Source of the DNA: Dyadobacter jiangsuensis
GTDB taxonomy: Bacteria > Bacteroidota > Bacteroidia > Cytophagales > Spirosomataceae
Assembly: GCF_003014695.1 (NCBI RefSeq)
Contig: NZ_PYAS01000010.1
Coordinates: forward strand, 248,001-312,000
Direction: 5' to 3'
Length of the DNA stretch: 64,000 nucleotides
Made by a program: the position numbers and the translations under genes. Position 1 is the first letter of the stretch; each line of letters opens with the position of its first letter. Below, piece after piece: positions 42,027-50,355 of the stretch. The notes under the pieces were generated by a model. The model ran no database searches. It was not told the DNA's origin and was given only the letters and a program-made list of their open reading frames with translations.

Positions 42027-45008
42027 ATGACCAAACACCACCTAGCCCTATTTGCACTCCTTTTCCTCACAGCATTTACCAGTACAAAAGCCCAGATCAG
42101 TACTCCCCCGGGATTTTTGCAGAAAGACAGAACTAACGCGTCCCGGCAATGGGTCGATTCCGTTTTTGCGACGCTCACACCCGATGAGCGCATTGCACAA
42201 TTGATTATGGTCGCGGCGGTGTCGGACACCAAACGGGCGTTGATCGATCCTAAGACCAGTAATCCGACGGCGGTGGAAAAGCTGATCCGCGAGAATAAAG
42301 TGGGCGGAGTAGTGTTTTTTCAGGGCGGACCCATGCCGCAGGCCCGGCTGACGAACTACTATCAATCCATTTCAAAAGTCCCGTTGCTGGTGGCGATGGA
42401 TGCGGAATTCGGGCTGGCGATGCGGATCGACAGCACCGTTCGTTATCCGTATCAAATGACGTTGGGCGCCATTCAGGGCAATAATGAACTGATTTACCAA
42501 ATGGGTGCGCAACTTGCGAAACAAGCGCGACGCCTTGGAATGCATATCAACTTCGCACCGGTGGCGGATGTTAATAACAACCCAAACAATCCGGTAATCA
42601 GCTTCCGATCGTTTGGGGAAAACAAATACAAAGTCGCGGAAAAAGCCGTAGCATACATGCGGGGCATGCAGGACAATGGCTTGCTCACCAGCGCGAAACA
42701 CTTCCCCGGCCACGGAGATACGGGCACCGATTCCCATTACGACTTGCCGCTGATCTCCCATTCGACACAGCGGATCGATTCACTGGAACTATACCCCTTC
42801 CGGGCATTGATCGACAACGGATTGAGCGGCATGATGATCGCGCATTTGAGCATTCCGGCGCTGGACAAGACGCCCAACCTGCCTTCTACCCTCTCCAAAC
42901 CGATTGTCAGTAAACTGCTTCGCGACGAGCTGGGGTTTGAAGGACTGATTTACTCTGACGCCATGAATATGAAGGGCGTAACCAAGTACTTCCCGGATGG
43001 CAAGGCAGATGCAATGGGCCTCGAAGCGGGCATGGACCTGCTGGAATTCACCGAAGACGTGAACAAATCCATCGCCGAGATCAAAAAGAGCATTGCCGAA
43101 GGTAAAATCACGCAGGCGGAGATCGATTACCGCTGCCGCAAGGTATTGGAAGCGAAAGCATGGGCAGGACTGAACCATTACAAACCGGTTGACCTCAATA
43201 ACCTGTACGAAGACCTGAACCCCAAAGCAGCAGAGCTTACCAACCGGTTGCTTACTGAAAAAGCCCTCACAATACTGAAAAACGACAACAGCCTGCTGCC
43301 GCTGCGCGAGCTGGATACGCTTAAAATCGCTTCCATTTCGGTGGGAGCCGATACGGTTACTACATTCCAGAACACGTTGGGACTTTACACGACCATCGAC
43401 CATTTCCAAATCCCCGCCAAAGCAACGGCTGAACAAATCGAAGCGGTACGCTCCAAATTGAATGCCTATAATCTGTTGCTTGTCGGCGTGCATTTGGGAA
43501 GCATTTCGCCTCGTACGAGTTATGGTCTTACCGAACCCATGAGCGCGGTTCTGCAAGAGCTGATCGCTAGTAAAAAAGCAGTGGTTTCCGTTTTCGGGAA
43601 TCCATATGCTTTGAATAAAATGCCTAAAACCGATGATGCGAAAGCGTTGATCATGGCATACCAGCTTACACCTTACACACAGGATTTGTCTGCTCAATTA
43701 ATATTCGGCGCTATTCCAGCCTTGGGCAAGCTGCCGGTGACCGTGAATGCGCAGTATCCTTACAATGCGGGTATCGAAACCCCGGCGCTGGGAAGATTGA
43801 AATATACCATTCCGGAAGAATTGGGGCTGGATTCGAAGGTGATTACTTCTAAAATCGATTCCATTGCCAATGCTGCCGTGACGCAAAAAGCGACACCCGG
43901 CTGCGTCGTACAGCTAGCGAAGGATGGCAAGGTGTTCTTCCGCAAAGCCTACGGCAAACATACTTACGAAGGTAACCATCCTGTAAAACTGACGGATTTA
44001 TATGACCTGGCTTCGGTCACCAAAATTACCGCCTCCACGCTCGCATTGATGAGCCTTTGGGACGCGAAAAAGTTTGACCTGGATGCCACGATGAAGGATT
44101 ATCTTCCCGATTTCGAAGGCTCCAACAAGGCCGACCTCCCATGGCGCCGCGTGCTCACGCATAGCGCACGTCTGAAAGCATTTATCGTGTTGTGGAAAGA
44201 GGCACAAAAGGCGGACGGCAGTTGGAAAAAGAAGACGTTCAGTACCAGGCAGTCCAAACGCTATCCTACTTCGGTCGTTGGCGATAGCTTGTTTATTTTC
44301 AAGAACTACGATAAAACGATTTTCAAATCGATCCGCGACTCTCCTTTGAATGAGAAAGAGGGCTACGTGTACAGCGACCTTTCATTCATTCTTTATCCTC
44401 AAATAGTAAAACGGTTGAGCGGAGAGAATTTTGAAGATTATATCAAAAACCACTACTACCACAAACTGGGAGCCAATACGCTTACTTTCAACCCGAAACG
44501 CTTTTACAAACTGGACGATATCGTACCTACCGAGCGCGACACATTCTTCCGTATGACGCAGCTGCACGGCCAGGTGCACGACGAGGCGGCGGCGATGCTG
44601 GGCGGACTAAGCGGTCATGCCGGGCTCTTCGGAACTTCTAATGATGTGATGAAAGTGTGGCAGATGTATTTGCAGGATGGCTACTACGGCGGCCAGCAGT
44701 TGCTGAGCAAAGATGCTCTGATCGAGTTCACACGTTACCAGTATCCGGAAGAAGGAAGCCGCCGCGGTATCGGGTTCGACAAGCCGACATTTAAATACAC
44801 GGGTAATGCGCCAAGGTATGCGAGTCCGTCGAGTTTCGGACATACAGGCTACACGGGTATTATGACCTGGGCCGATCCGGCCTGGGGACTGAATTACGTC
44901 TTTTTATCGAACCGGGTGTACCCTACGCGGGAGAACAACAAGATCTCGACGATGAACATCCGTACGTCGATCATGGATGTGGTTTACGAGCAGCTTTTAA
45001 AAAAGTAA
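42027..45008 (+). CDS. NagZ-like GH3 beta-N-acetylglucosaminidase fused to a serine beta-lactamase-fold hydrolase
   Basis: A 993-residue exported protein (signal peptide to about residue 22, TSTKAQ). The GH3 N-terminal domain (about 40-400) has the NagZ motif KHFPGHGDTGTDSH (224-237) and nucleophile Asp311 (YSDAMNMKG). A linker/GH3 C-terminal-like region covers about 410-590. The C-terminal serine hydrolase (about 600-990) has SVTK (Ser663, Lys666), YSD (782-784) and a late HTG in GHTGYTG. The combination suggests removal of N-acetylglucosamine from muropeptides plus a penicillin-binding or amidase-type activity in the periplasm. An LD-carboxypeptidase lies 1 kb downstream. Confidence 0.92.
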   Translation: MTKHHLALFALLFLTAFTSTKAQISTPPGFLQKDRTNASRQWVDSVFATLTPDERIAQLIMVAAVSDTKRALIDPKTSNPTAVEKLIRENKVGGVVFFQGGPMPQARLTNYYQSISKVPLLVAMDAEFGLAMRIDSTVRYPYQMTLGAIQGNNELIYQMGAQLAKQARRLGMHINFAPVADVNNNPNNPVISFRSFGENKYKVAEKAVAYMRGMQDNGLLTSAKHFPGHGDTGTDSHYDLPLISHSTQRIDSLELYPFRALIDNGLSGMMIAHLSIPALDKTPNLPSTLSKPIVSKLLRDELGFEGLIYSDAMNMKGVTKYFPDGKADAMGLEAGMDLLEFTEDVNKSIAEIKKSIAEGKITQAEIDYRCRKVLEAKAWAGLNHYKPVDLNNLYEDLNPKAAELTNRLLTEKALTILKNDNSLLPLRELDTLKIASISVGADTVTTFQNTLGLYTTIDHFQIPAKATAEQIEAVRSKLNAYNLLLVGVHLGSISPRTSYGLTEPMSAVLQELIASKKAVVSVFGNPYALNKMPKTDDAKALIMAYQLTPYTQDLSAQLIFGAIPALGKLPVTVNAQYPYNAGIETPALGRLKYTIPEELGLDSKVITSKIDSIANAAVTQKATPGCVVQLAKDGKVFFRKAYGKHTYEGNHPVKLTDLYDLASVTKITASTLALMSLWDAKKFDLDATMKDYLPDFEGSNKADLPWRRVLTHSARLKAFIVLWKEAQKADGSWKKKTFSTRQSKRYPTSVVGDSLFIFKNYDKTIFKSIRDSPLNEKEGYVYSDLSFILYPQIVKRLSGENFEDYIKNHYYHKLGANTLTFNPKRFYKLDDIVPTERDTFFRMTQLHGQVHDEAAAMLGGLSGHAGLFGTSNDVMKVWQMYLQDGYYGGQQLLSKDALIEFTRYQYPEEGSRRGIGFDKPTFKYTGNAPRYASPSSFGHTGYTGIMTWADPAWGLNYVFLSNRVYPTRENNKISTMNIRTSIMDVVYEQLLKK

Positions 45009-45039
45009 CCCCGGTTACCCCACCGAACCCTGAACTTGC

Positions 45040-45047
45040 TACCTTTG
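45040..45047 (+). promoter_or_regulatory. -7 element upstream of DUF721
   Basis: TACCTTTG matches TAnnTTTG exactly, 26 bases before the DUF721 ATG. No TTG occurs at the -33 position. Confidence 0.5.
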
Positions 45048-45073
45048 TAATTCACACGAACGAGGCTATTATT

Positions 45074-45394
45074 ATGTACTATCGGTTTGACAAGGAAAAA
45101 GCGTCCCGACGGCCCGGAATTACGCCGTTGAAGGAGGCTATCGATCAAATGCTCGATAGGTACAAGCTGCGTAACCGTTTCGACCAATCTTATGTGGTCG
45201 CACATTGGGACAAGATCATGGGTTCGGCCATCGCTACCCGTACCCAAAAAGTGTATATCAAAGACAACATTCTGTTCCTGCAAATCGAGTCCGCTCCGCT
45301 GCGCAACGAGCTTTTCCGCGCAAAAGGCAAGATCATCGAACTCATCAACCGCGAAATGGGGAGTGCGCTGGTACAGGATGTGATTTTTGTCTGA
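45074..45394 (+). CDS. DUF721 (DciA-like) protein
   Basis: A 106-residue cytoplasmic protein with the DUF721 core: LKEAIDQMLDRYKLRNRFDQ, VVAHWDKIMGSAIATRTQ, LFLQIESAPLRNELFRAKGKI. In other bacteria DUF721-domain DciA helps load the replicative helicase; the short Bacteroidota form is a plausible but unproven equivalent. A good -7 element precedes it. It is followed by an unrelated toxin-antitoxin remnant. Confidence 0.88.
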   Translation: MYYRFDKEKASRRPGITPLKEAIDQMLDRYKLRNRFDQSYVVAHWDKIMGSAIATRTQKVYIKDNILFLQIESAPLRNELFRAKGKIIELINREMGSALVQDVIFV

Positions 45395-45458
45395 CCCTTC
45401 CTGATTTCTTTCAACCGGAAAAATTTGTAATTTCAATTCTCAAAATCATTGAGAAACT

Positions 45459-45677
45459 ATGACTACGTTGACCATCAAAACCGAAAAAGAAGAAGTTTTG
45501 AAAGCTGTGAGGGCGCTCTTACGGGATTTCAAGGTAGCATTTGAAGAGAAAGAAGAACAACCTTACGATCCCAAGTTTGTTGCGATGATCAAAGAGAGCG
45601 AACAGCAGGTAAAAGAAGGCAAAACAGTCAAATACGAAGCCGATACAAACCTATGGGATCTGGTAAATTCCAAATAG
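45459..45677 (+). CDS. antitoxin of a YoeB-type pair
   Basis: A 72-residue acidic helical protein (MTTLTIKTEKEEVLKAVRALL) ending in KYEADTNLWDLVNSK. Small proteins of this type precede Txe/YoeB toxins in Bacteroidota. The N-terminal strand would form the DNA-binding dimer, and the C-terminal tail would wrap the toxin. It overlaps the start of the downstream YoeB reading frame by 25 bases. The antitoxin is intact while the toxin frame is broken. Confidence 0.75.
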   Translation: MTTLTIKTEKEEVLKAVRALLRDFKVAFEEKEEQPYDPKFVAMIKESEQQVKEGKTVKYEADTNLWDLVNSK

Positions 45678-45924
45678 CATTTACCGAACAAGCAATCACA
45701 CACTTATCATTCTGGCACAAATCCGGCAACAAGTCCATCATTAAGAAAATAGAACAGCTTATCGAATCTATCTCCAACACGCCGACGGAAGGACCGGGAA
45801 GCCTGAACTTTTGAAATATGAACTGGCCGGAAAATATTCCAGGAGGATTAGCCATGAACACCGTATTGTGTATGAGATTATTGACAAAAGGGTTTATATC
45901 CTTTCGCTGAAAGGTCATTACTAG
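45653..45924 (+). pseudogene. frameshifted Txe/YoeB-family toxin
   Basis: The frame from ATG 45653 encodes MGSGKFQIAFTEQAITHLSF and a helical YoeB-like N-terminus, but stops at TGA 45812-45814 after 53 residues. The expected C-terminus continues in the next frame: KPELLKYELAGKYSRRISHE, then HRIVYEI and ILSLKGHY, ending at TAG 45922-45924. The start-to-stop distance (269 bases) is one base short of a complete frame. Adding one base near 45791-45797 (GGACCGGG, expected GGA-ACC-GGG) restores the typical EGTGKPE segment. The catalytic His/Arg/Tyr residues lie past the break. A sequencing error cannot be excluded. Confidence 0.88.
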
Positions 45925-45928
45925 TCGC

Positions 45929-45936
45929 TATTTTTG
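45929..45936 (+). promoter_or_regulatory. -7 element upstream of the LD-carboxypeptidase gene
   Basis: TATTTTTG, an exact TAnnTTTG match, 45 bases before the ATG at 45982 and just after the YoeB remnant. No TTG is seen at standard upstream spacing. Confidence 0.5.
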
Positions 45937-45981
45937 CTGCCCAAAACAAGCAATATCCGCAGCATTGCCTCATTTATCTGA

Positions 45982-46914
45982 ATGAATCCAATCCAATTTC
46001 CTGCATTTTTGAAACCCGGCGACCGCGTCGGGGTTTTGGCTCCGGCCAGTATTGTGAAGTATGAAGACGTTGTTCCCGGCATCCGGTTGTTTACCGAGCA
46101 ATGGGGCCTCGAAGTCGTTGAGGGGAAAACGCTGAGCACTTCATTTAATCAGTTTTCGGCTTCCGACGAAGACCGGCTGGCGGATATGCAGCAAATGCTC
46201 GACGATCCCTCCATTAAAGCCATTATCGCTGCCCGCGGCGGCTACGGCTGTTCCCGGATCGTGGATAACCTTAATTTTGATAAATTCCTCGAAAACCCGA
46301 AATGGATCGTCGGTTTCAGCGACCTGACGGCCTTTCTCGCGCGAACTTTCCAATTGGGCTACGCCAGCATTCATGCGCCAATGGCCAAAACGATTACGTG
46401 TGCCGGTGCAGAAGTGGCGGCTGAATCGCTGCGTCAAATGCTTTTCGGAGCATTACCAGGATATGAAATAGCCGCTCACCCATTAAACCGCGCAGGGCAC
46501 GCGAGTGCACAAGTGGTAGGTGGAAACCTATGCCTGCTCGCGCATATGATCGGGTCAGAAACCGAGACGAATACGGATGGCAAGATCCTTTTTATTGAGG
46601 ATATCAATGAGTATCTGTACAATCACGACCGAATGATGATCCAACTGAAACGGTCGGGCAAACTCGACAAGCTGGCCGGATTGGTCGTGGGCCAGTTTAC
46701 AGATATGAAAGACAATAACAGTCCCACGTTCGGCAAAGATTCTTACGAAATTATCGCGGAGCATGTGGCTGGGTTCGACTATCCCGTCTGCTACGATTTC
46801 CCCGTGGGGCACGTAGGCGACAACCGTGCGATGGGTGTAGGCATGCAGGCGGCATTCAAGGTGTCGGAGCAGGCCGTAACGCTCCGCTTTCTATCAAATT
46901 CAACGGCTGTTTAG
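45982..46914 (+). CDS. LD-carboxypeptidase (peptidase family S66)
   Basis: A 310-residue enzyme of the LdcA/MccF family with catalytic Ser113 (GFSDLTAF), Glu206 (FIEDINE) and His277 (PVGHVGDN), all in the expected order. No signal peptide, so it is cytoplasmic like LdcA, which trims the terminal D-alanine from recycled murein tetrapeptides. Together with the NagZ-like fusion protein 1 kb upstream it suggests a peptidoglycan-recycling neighbourhood. The SDR gene starts 9 bases downstream on the same strand. Confidence 0.93.
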   Translation: MNPIQFPAFLKPGDRVGVLAPASIVKYEDVVPGIRLFTEQWGLEVVEGKTLSTSFNQFSASDEDRLADMQQMLDDPSIKAIIAARGGYGCSRIVDNLNFDKFLENPKWIVGFSDLTAFLARTFQLGYASIHAPMAKTITCAGAEVAAESLRQMLFGALPGYEIAAHPLNRAGHASAQVVGGNLCLLAHMIGSETETNTDGKILFIEDINEYLYNHDRMMIQLKRSGKLDKLAGLVVGQFTDMKDNNSPTFGKDSYEIIAEHVAGFDYPVCYDFPVGHVGDNRAMGVGMQAAFKVSEQAVTLRFLSNSTAV

Positions 46915-46923
46915 CTTAGAGAC

Positions 46924-47724
46924 ATGACAAATTTCAAGGACAAGGTTGTCTGGATTACCGGGGCATCGTCGGGTATCGGTGAGGCATTGACCATGGCTTT
47001 TGCCAAAGAAGGCGCCAAACTGGTGCTTAGCGCCCGTCGCCGTGAAGAGTTGGAAAGAGTGAAGAAGCAAACCGGATTGCCCGAAGCAGATGTGCTGATA
47101 CTACCTTTGGATGTTACGCAATTTGAGCAGGCTAAGCCAGCCGCCGAACAGGTAATCGCCCGTTTCGGACAGATCGACGTGATGGTGCACAATGCAGGCG
47201 TCAGCCAGCGTTCGTACATCAACGACACCGACCTGGAAGTTTACCAGAGCCTGATGAATGTGAATTTTTTCAGTACGGTAGCACTTACAAAAGCCGTTTT
47301 ACCCTATATGATTGCGCGGCAGACGGGCCACTTTATTGTCATGAGCAGTGTCGCCGGGAAGATCGGCACCATTATGCGCTCGGGTTATAATGCTGCCAAA
47401 CATGCATTGCAGGGCTTCTACGACTCGCTGCGCGCCGAGGGTTACCAGCATAATATCAAAGTCACGACCATTTGCCCCGGCTACATCCGCACGAATATCT
47501 CTTTGAATGCATTGGATGCGTCCGGCGACAAGTTCGGCAAAATGGATAGTAACCAGGCCCAGGGCATTCCGGCGGATGTTTGCGCCGAAAAGATCCTCAA
47601 TGCCGTCAAAAAGGACAAAAAGGAGATCTACATAGGTGGGTTCAAGGAGGTTGCCGCTATTTACCTCAAAAGGTTCTTCCCGAGCCTGCTGTTTGATCAA
47701 GTCAGGAAGAACATTCCGGAATAA
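46924..47724 (+). CDS. short-chain dehydrogenase/reductase
   Basis: A 266-residue classical SDR with the nucleotide-binding TGASSGIGEAL (residues 11-21), HNAGVSQR, catalytic Ser in MSSVAG and YNAAK (Tyr/Lys). The C-terminal CPGYIRTNISLNAL is typical of DHRS7B-like members. NAD(P)-dependent oxidoreductase of unknown substrate. It follows the LD-carboxypeptidase by 9 bases and converges on the M20 gene with four bases between stops. Confidence 0.92.
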   Translation: MTNFKDKVVWITGASSGIGEALTMAFAKEGAKLVLSARRREELERVKKQTGLPEADVLILPLDVTQFEQAKPAAEQVIARFGQIDVMVHNAGVSQRSYINDTDLEVYQSLMNVNFFSTVALTKAVLPYMIARQTGHFIVMSSVAGKIGTIMRSGYNAAKHALQGFYDSLRAEGYQHNIKVTTICPGYIRTNISLNALDASGDKFGKMDSNQAQGIPADVCAEKILNAVKKDKKEIYIGGFKEVAAIYLKRFFPSLLFDQVRKNIPE

Positions 47725-47728
47725 GCCC

Positions 47729-49072
47729 CTATTTGGTTTTCGCTTTTTCGAGATAATCGGTAGCCAGGCGGGCAATCGAGCGTACCCCCAGCACCAAGCT
47801 GCCTTCATCGACATAGAAATCGGGGGTATGATGCGGTGCGGCTTCGGCAACGCTTTTACCCTTTGGCATACCTCCCAGGAAGAAAAAGAAACCGGGGACT
47901 TTCTGCTGGTAAAAGGCAAAATCTTCGGCGCCGGTTTTGACCGGAATCACGTTTACATTCTCCTTTCCGGCTACATTTTCCAGCGTACCAATCATCCTGG
48001 CGGTCAGCGCCTCGTCGTTATGCGTCACAGGGTACATGACATCGATATCGACCGTTGCTGTGGCTCCTGCGCTTTGTGCAATGCTGGATGAAATTTCGTT
48101 GAGACGCTTATGCACATAGGAATGCATTCCTTCATCGAAAGTCCGGATAGTCCCGATCATCTTCACCGACTCGGGAATGATATTCTGCCGCACACCACCA
48201 TGAATTGCCCCGATCGTTACGACCGCGGGTGCGTGTGTGAGGTCCAGGTTACGGCTGACGATCGTCTGCAATGCAGTCACGATTTGCGAGGAGGTCACAA
48301 TCGGATCAACGCCCGACCATGGATAAGCGCCATGCGTTTGTTTTCCTTTTACATCAATACTAAAAAAATCCACGGCTGCCATGGTCGCGCCGGGGCGGTA
48401 AGAAATCTTCCCTACTTCAATTTGAGAGTCGATATGCAGGCCAAAAATTGCATCTACCTTCGGGTTTTCGAGCACTCCCTCCTTCACCATCAATTCCGCA
48501 CCTCCCTCCTCGCCTTCCGGAGCGCCTTCCTCGGCCGGCTGGAATATGAACTTAATAGTACCAGGCAGCTCGTTCTTCATTGATGCCAGCACCTCGGCCA
48601 CGCCCATGAGTATGGCGATATGCGTGTCGTGCCCACACGCGTGCATCACGCCGGTATTCTGCCCTTTGTATTCCGTCGTTACTTTCGATTTAAAAGGGAG
48701 ATCCACCCGCTCAGCCACCGGCAAGCCATCCATATCAGCCCTTAGCGCCACCACAGGCCCGGGCTTGCCGCCTTTCAGAATGCCTACGACGCCCGTATGC
48801 GCAACGCCGGTTTGCACTTCGATACCCAGCTGTTTTAAATGGTTCGCTACTTTCTCGGCTGTCTTGAATTCGCGGTTACCCAGTTCAGGGTTCTGGTGAA
48901 AATGGCGACGCCATTCTACCAGCTTCTTTTCCAGCGCTGGTGCTTTCTGGTCGATCGATTTGGCTAAGGGTGATTGAGCAAATGCCGATTGCCCTGCGAT
49001 AACTGCCATGAGCGCCACAGCAGACATTCTGCCGAATTTGTTAAAAATTTTGCCTGTAAAAGGAGTTGTCAT
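47729..49072 (-). CDS. exported M20-family amidohydrolase/peptidase
   Basis: A 447-residue protein with a signal peptide (cleavage near QSAFAQ, residue 33; an internal ATG at 49027 gives a shorter, equally good start). Metal-binding segments are visible: GVMHACGHDTHIAIL, FQPAEEGAPEGEEGG, IFGLHIDS and a late histidine in EAAPHHTPDF. It fits the M20D (IAA-amino acid hydrolase/hippurate hydrolase-like) group that cleaves N-acyl amino acids. Substrate unknown. Confidence 0.92.
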   Translation of the reverse strand: MTTPFTGKIFNKFGRMSAVALMAVIAGQSAFAQSPLAKSIDQKAPALEKKLVEWRRHFHQNPELGNREFKTAEKVANHLKQLGIEVQTGVAHTGVVGILKGGKPGPVVALRADMDGLPVAERVDLPFKSKVTTEYKGQNTGVMHACGHDTHIAILMGVAEVLASMKNELPGTIKFIFQPAEEGAPEGEEGGAELMVKEGVLENPKVDAIFGLHIDSQIEVGKISYRPGATMAAVDFFSIDVKGKQTHGAYPWSGVDPIVTSSQIVTALQTIVSRNLDLTHAPAVVTIGAIHGGVRQNIIPESVKMIGTIRTFDEGMHSYVHKRLNEISSSIAQSAGATATVDIDVMYPVTHNDEALTARMIGTLENVAGKENVNVIPVKTGAEDFAFYQQKVPGFFFFLGGMPKGKSVAEAAPHHTPDFYVDEGSLVLGVRSIARLATDYLEKAKTK

Positions 49073-49132
49073 AGGAAGATGTTAAAGAATCAGGTTTTTC
49101 AAGATCGGAAAGAAATTCTTTCGTTCCAAAAC

Positions 49133-49164
49133 AAAAAAAGGCCTTACCCGTAATGGATAAGGCC
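49133..49164 (-). terminator. terminator of the left SusCD operon
   Basis: Read on the minus strand: GGCC-TTA stem with one internal mismatch (49140-49149 with 49155-49164, loop 49150-49154), followed by seven T residues (49133-49139). It lies 22 bases after the last lipoprotein gene. Confidence 0.85.
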
Positions 49165-49186
49165 CTGTACTTGCAAGTGTTTGTAA

Positions 49187-49687
49187 TCAATGCTCGTCTT
49201 CGATGAAACCTGTGCGACGGTAGCCGGCATATATCCACTCCGTTTTAGGGTCACTTTCAAAAACGAACTTCACATAGATAGAGTCCGTCTTGTTGCCCCC
49301 GGTCGAAGTTGCAGCGCCTTTGAGAATTTTGCCTTCAATAATCGACACGGCAGACATTCCTGCTTCCATGTTGGGCAATTTATCCGCCTTGTCGAAAGTC
49401 ATCGCCGGTAAGTTTACCTTGGCAACAACAGCCAATGCATCTGCATCAGGCGTGAGCAACTCATGATCGTTGATGATCAGGTCGGTTTCGTTGTTGGCCG
49501 CGGTGTTCGAAGTGGTGATAAGGAAGCGTCCGCCACCTCCAATGTCCTCCCCGTTGGCAAAAACACCTATATACCACTCACCGCACATAGCCTGTAATTT
49601 GGTCCCTTCAATGGTCGGTTCACTGCCCAGATCGCAGGACAAAAGACCAAAAACCAATAGTATCAGAGAATACTTTATATATTTCAT
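49187..49687 (-). CDS. small lipoprotein, Lipid_bd (putative lipid-binding hydrolase) type
   Basis: A 166-residue predicted lipoprotein (MKYIKYSLILLVFGLLSC, Cys18). The pattern GEWYIGVFANGED, then FLITTSNTAANNETDLIIND, then the C-terminal IYVKFVFESDPKTEWIYAGY matches the small lipocalin-like Lipid_bd family found at the end of Bacteroidota SusCD operons. Last gene of a four-gene minus-strand operon. A surface ligand-binding role is inferred; no catalytic residues can be assigned. Confidence 0.75.
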   Translation of the reverse strand: MKYIKYSLILLVFGLLSCDLGSEPTIEGTKLQAMCGEWYIGVFANGEDIGGGGRFLITTSNTAANNETDLIINDHELLTPDADALAVVAKVNLPAMTFDKADKLPNMEAGMSAVSIIEGKILKGAATSTGGNKTDSIYVKFVFESDPKTEWIYAGYRRTGFIEDEH

Positions 49688-49697
49688 AACGTCAATT

Positions 49698-50330
49698 TTA
49701 CTGTTTAACAAAAGTACGAAGTGCAGTACCAAATAGAGGATTGATCACTACCCAGCTGTATGATACTCCTTCTTTAATCGATGCAGTGGTGCATTCGAAT
49801 GCATTTCCGGAAGTCAGCTGGTAAGGGCACCCTATCTTACCTTTATCAAAGTAATAGAAATACACGGTTTCACCCGGTGAAGGCACAGCAACCCCACCGA
49901 CGTTATCGGCAGTGTAAAGATTACCGGCAACTTTTGCCACCTTCGACACTCCGAAAACTCCTGCATTTCTCTTATAGCTACCCGAAATATCCGCGGTAGC
50001 GGCCGCCGAGATCACGCCCACATAACGGTACTCGATAGATGAGTAACCATCCTTGTTCACCGCCGTGTATTCGATAACATACACGCCCGGCGTTTTCGTA
50101 TCGACTGTTCCATTCGCCTTTACTTCAATCTCCTTGTCGCCTTCTTTCGCAGTGACACCCGGATCGGTAAAAGTACCTCCCACCGGCACCTGGTTCCATT
50201 GCTCACCTTTCAAAGTGATCACAGGATAGTAGGTAATCGATGAAATACCCTCCGTTACCTTGTCCTCTTCGCACGAAAACGCCGCAAACAAGGTCAAGGC
50301 TATCAGTATTAGTTTTAATCCTTTTTTCAT
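49698..50330 (-). CDS. DUF5011/BT_2262-like lipoprotein
   Basis: A 210-residue predicted surface lipoprotein (lipobox AAFSC, Cys19 followed by acidic EED, which favours surface export). An Ig-like DUF5011 domain (about 30-115, GGTFTDPGVTAKEGDKEIEV and PGVYVIEYTAVNKDG) precedes a BT_2262-like C-terminal domain. Such proteins extend ligand-binding domains from the cell surface in SusCD operons. It lies 25 bases after susD and 10 before the next lipoprotein. Confidence 0.82.
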   Translation of the reverse strand: MKKGLKLILIALTLFAAFSCEEDKVTEGISSITYYPVITLKGEQWNQVPVGGTFTDPGVTAKEGDKEIEVKANGTVDTKTPGVYVIEYTAVNKDGYSSIEYRYVGVISAAATADISGSYKRNAGVFGVSKVAKVAGNLYTADNVGGVAVPSPGETVYFYYFDKGKIGCPYQLTSGNAFECTTASIKEGVSYSWVVINPLFGTALRTFVKQ

Positions 50331-50355
50331 AATATCAGTTATCAATGACCTTTGA

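Noticed and set aside
45006..45019. Terminator after the GH3 fusion gene (GTAACC-CC-GGTTAC)
   Set aside because: Loop of two bases and no T run, so not convincing.
45653..45924. Programmed ribosomal frameshift in the YoeB gene
   Set aside because: No slippery heptamer or downstream structure is evident at the break, and the family is normally a single frame.
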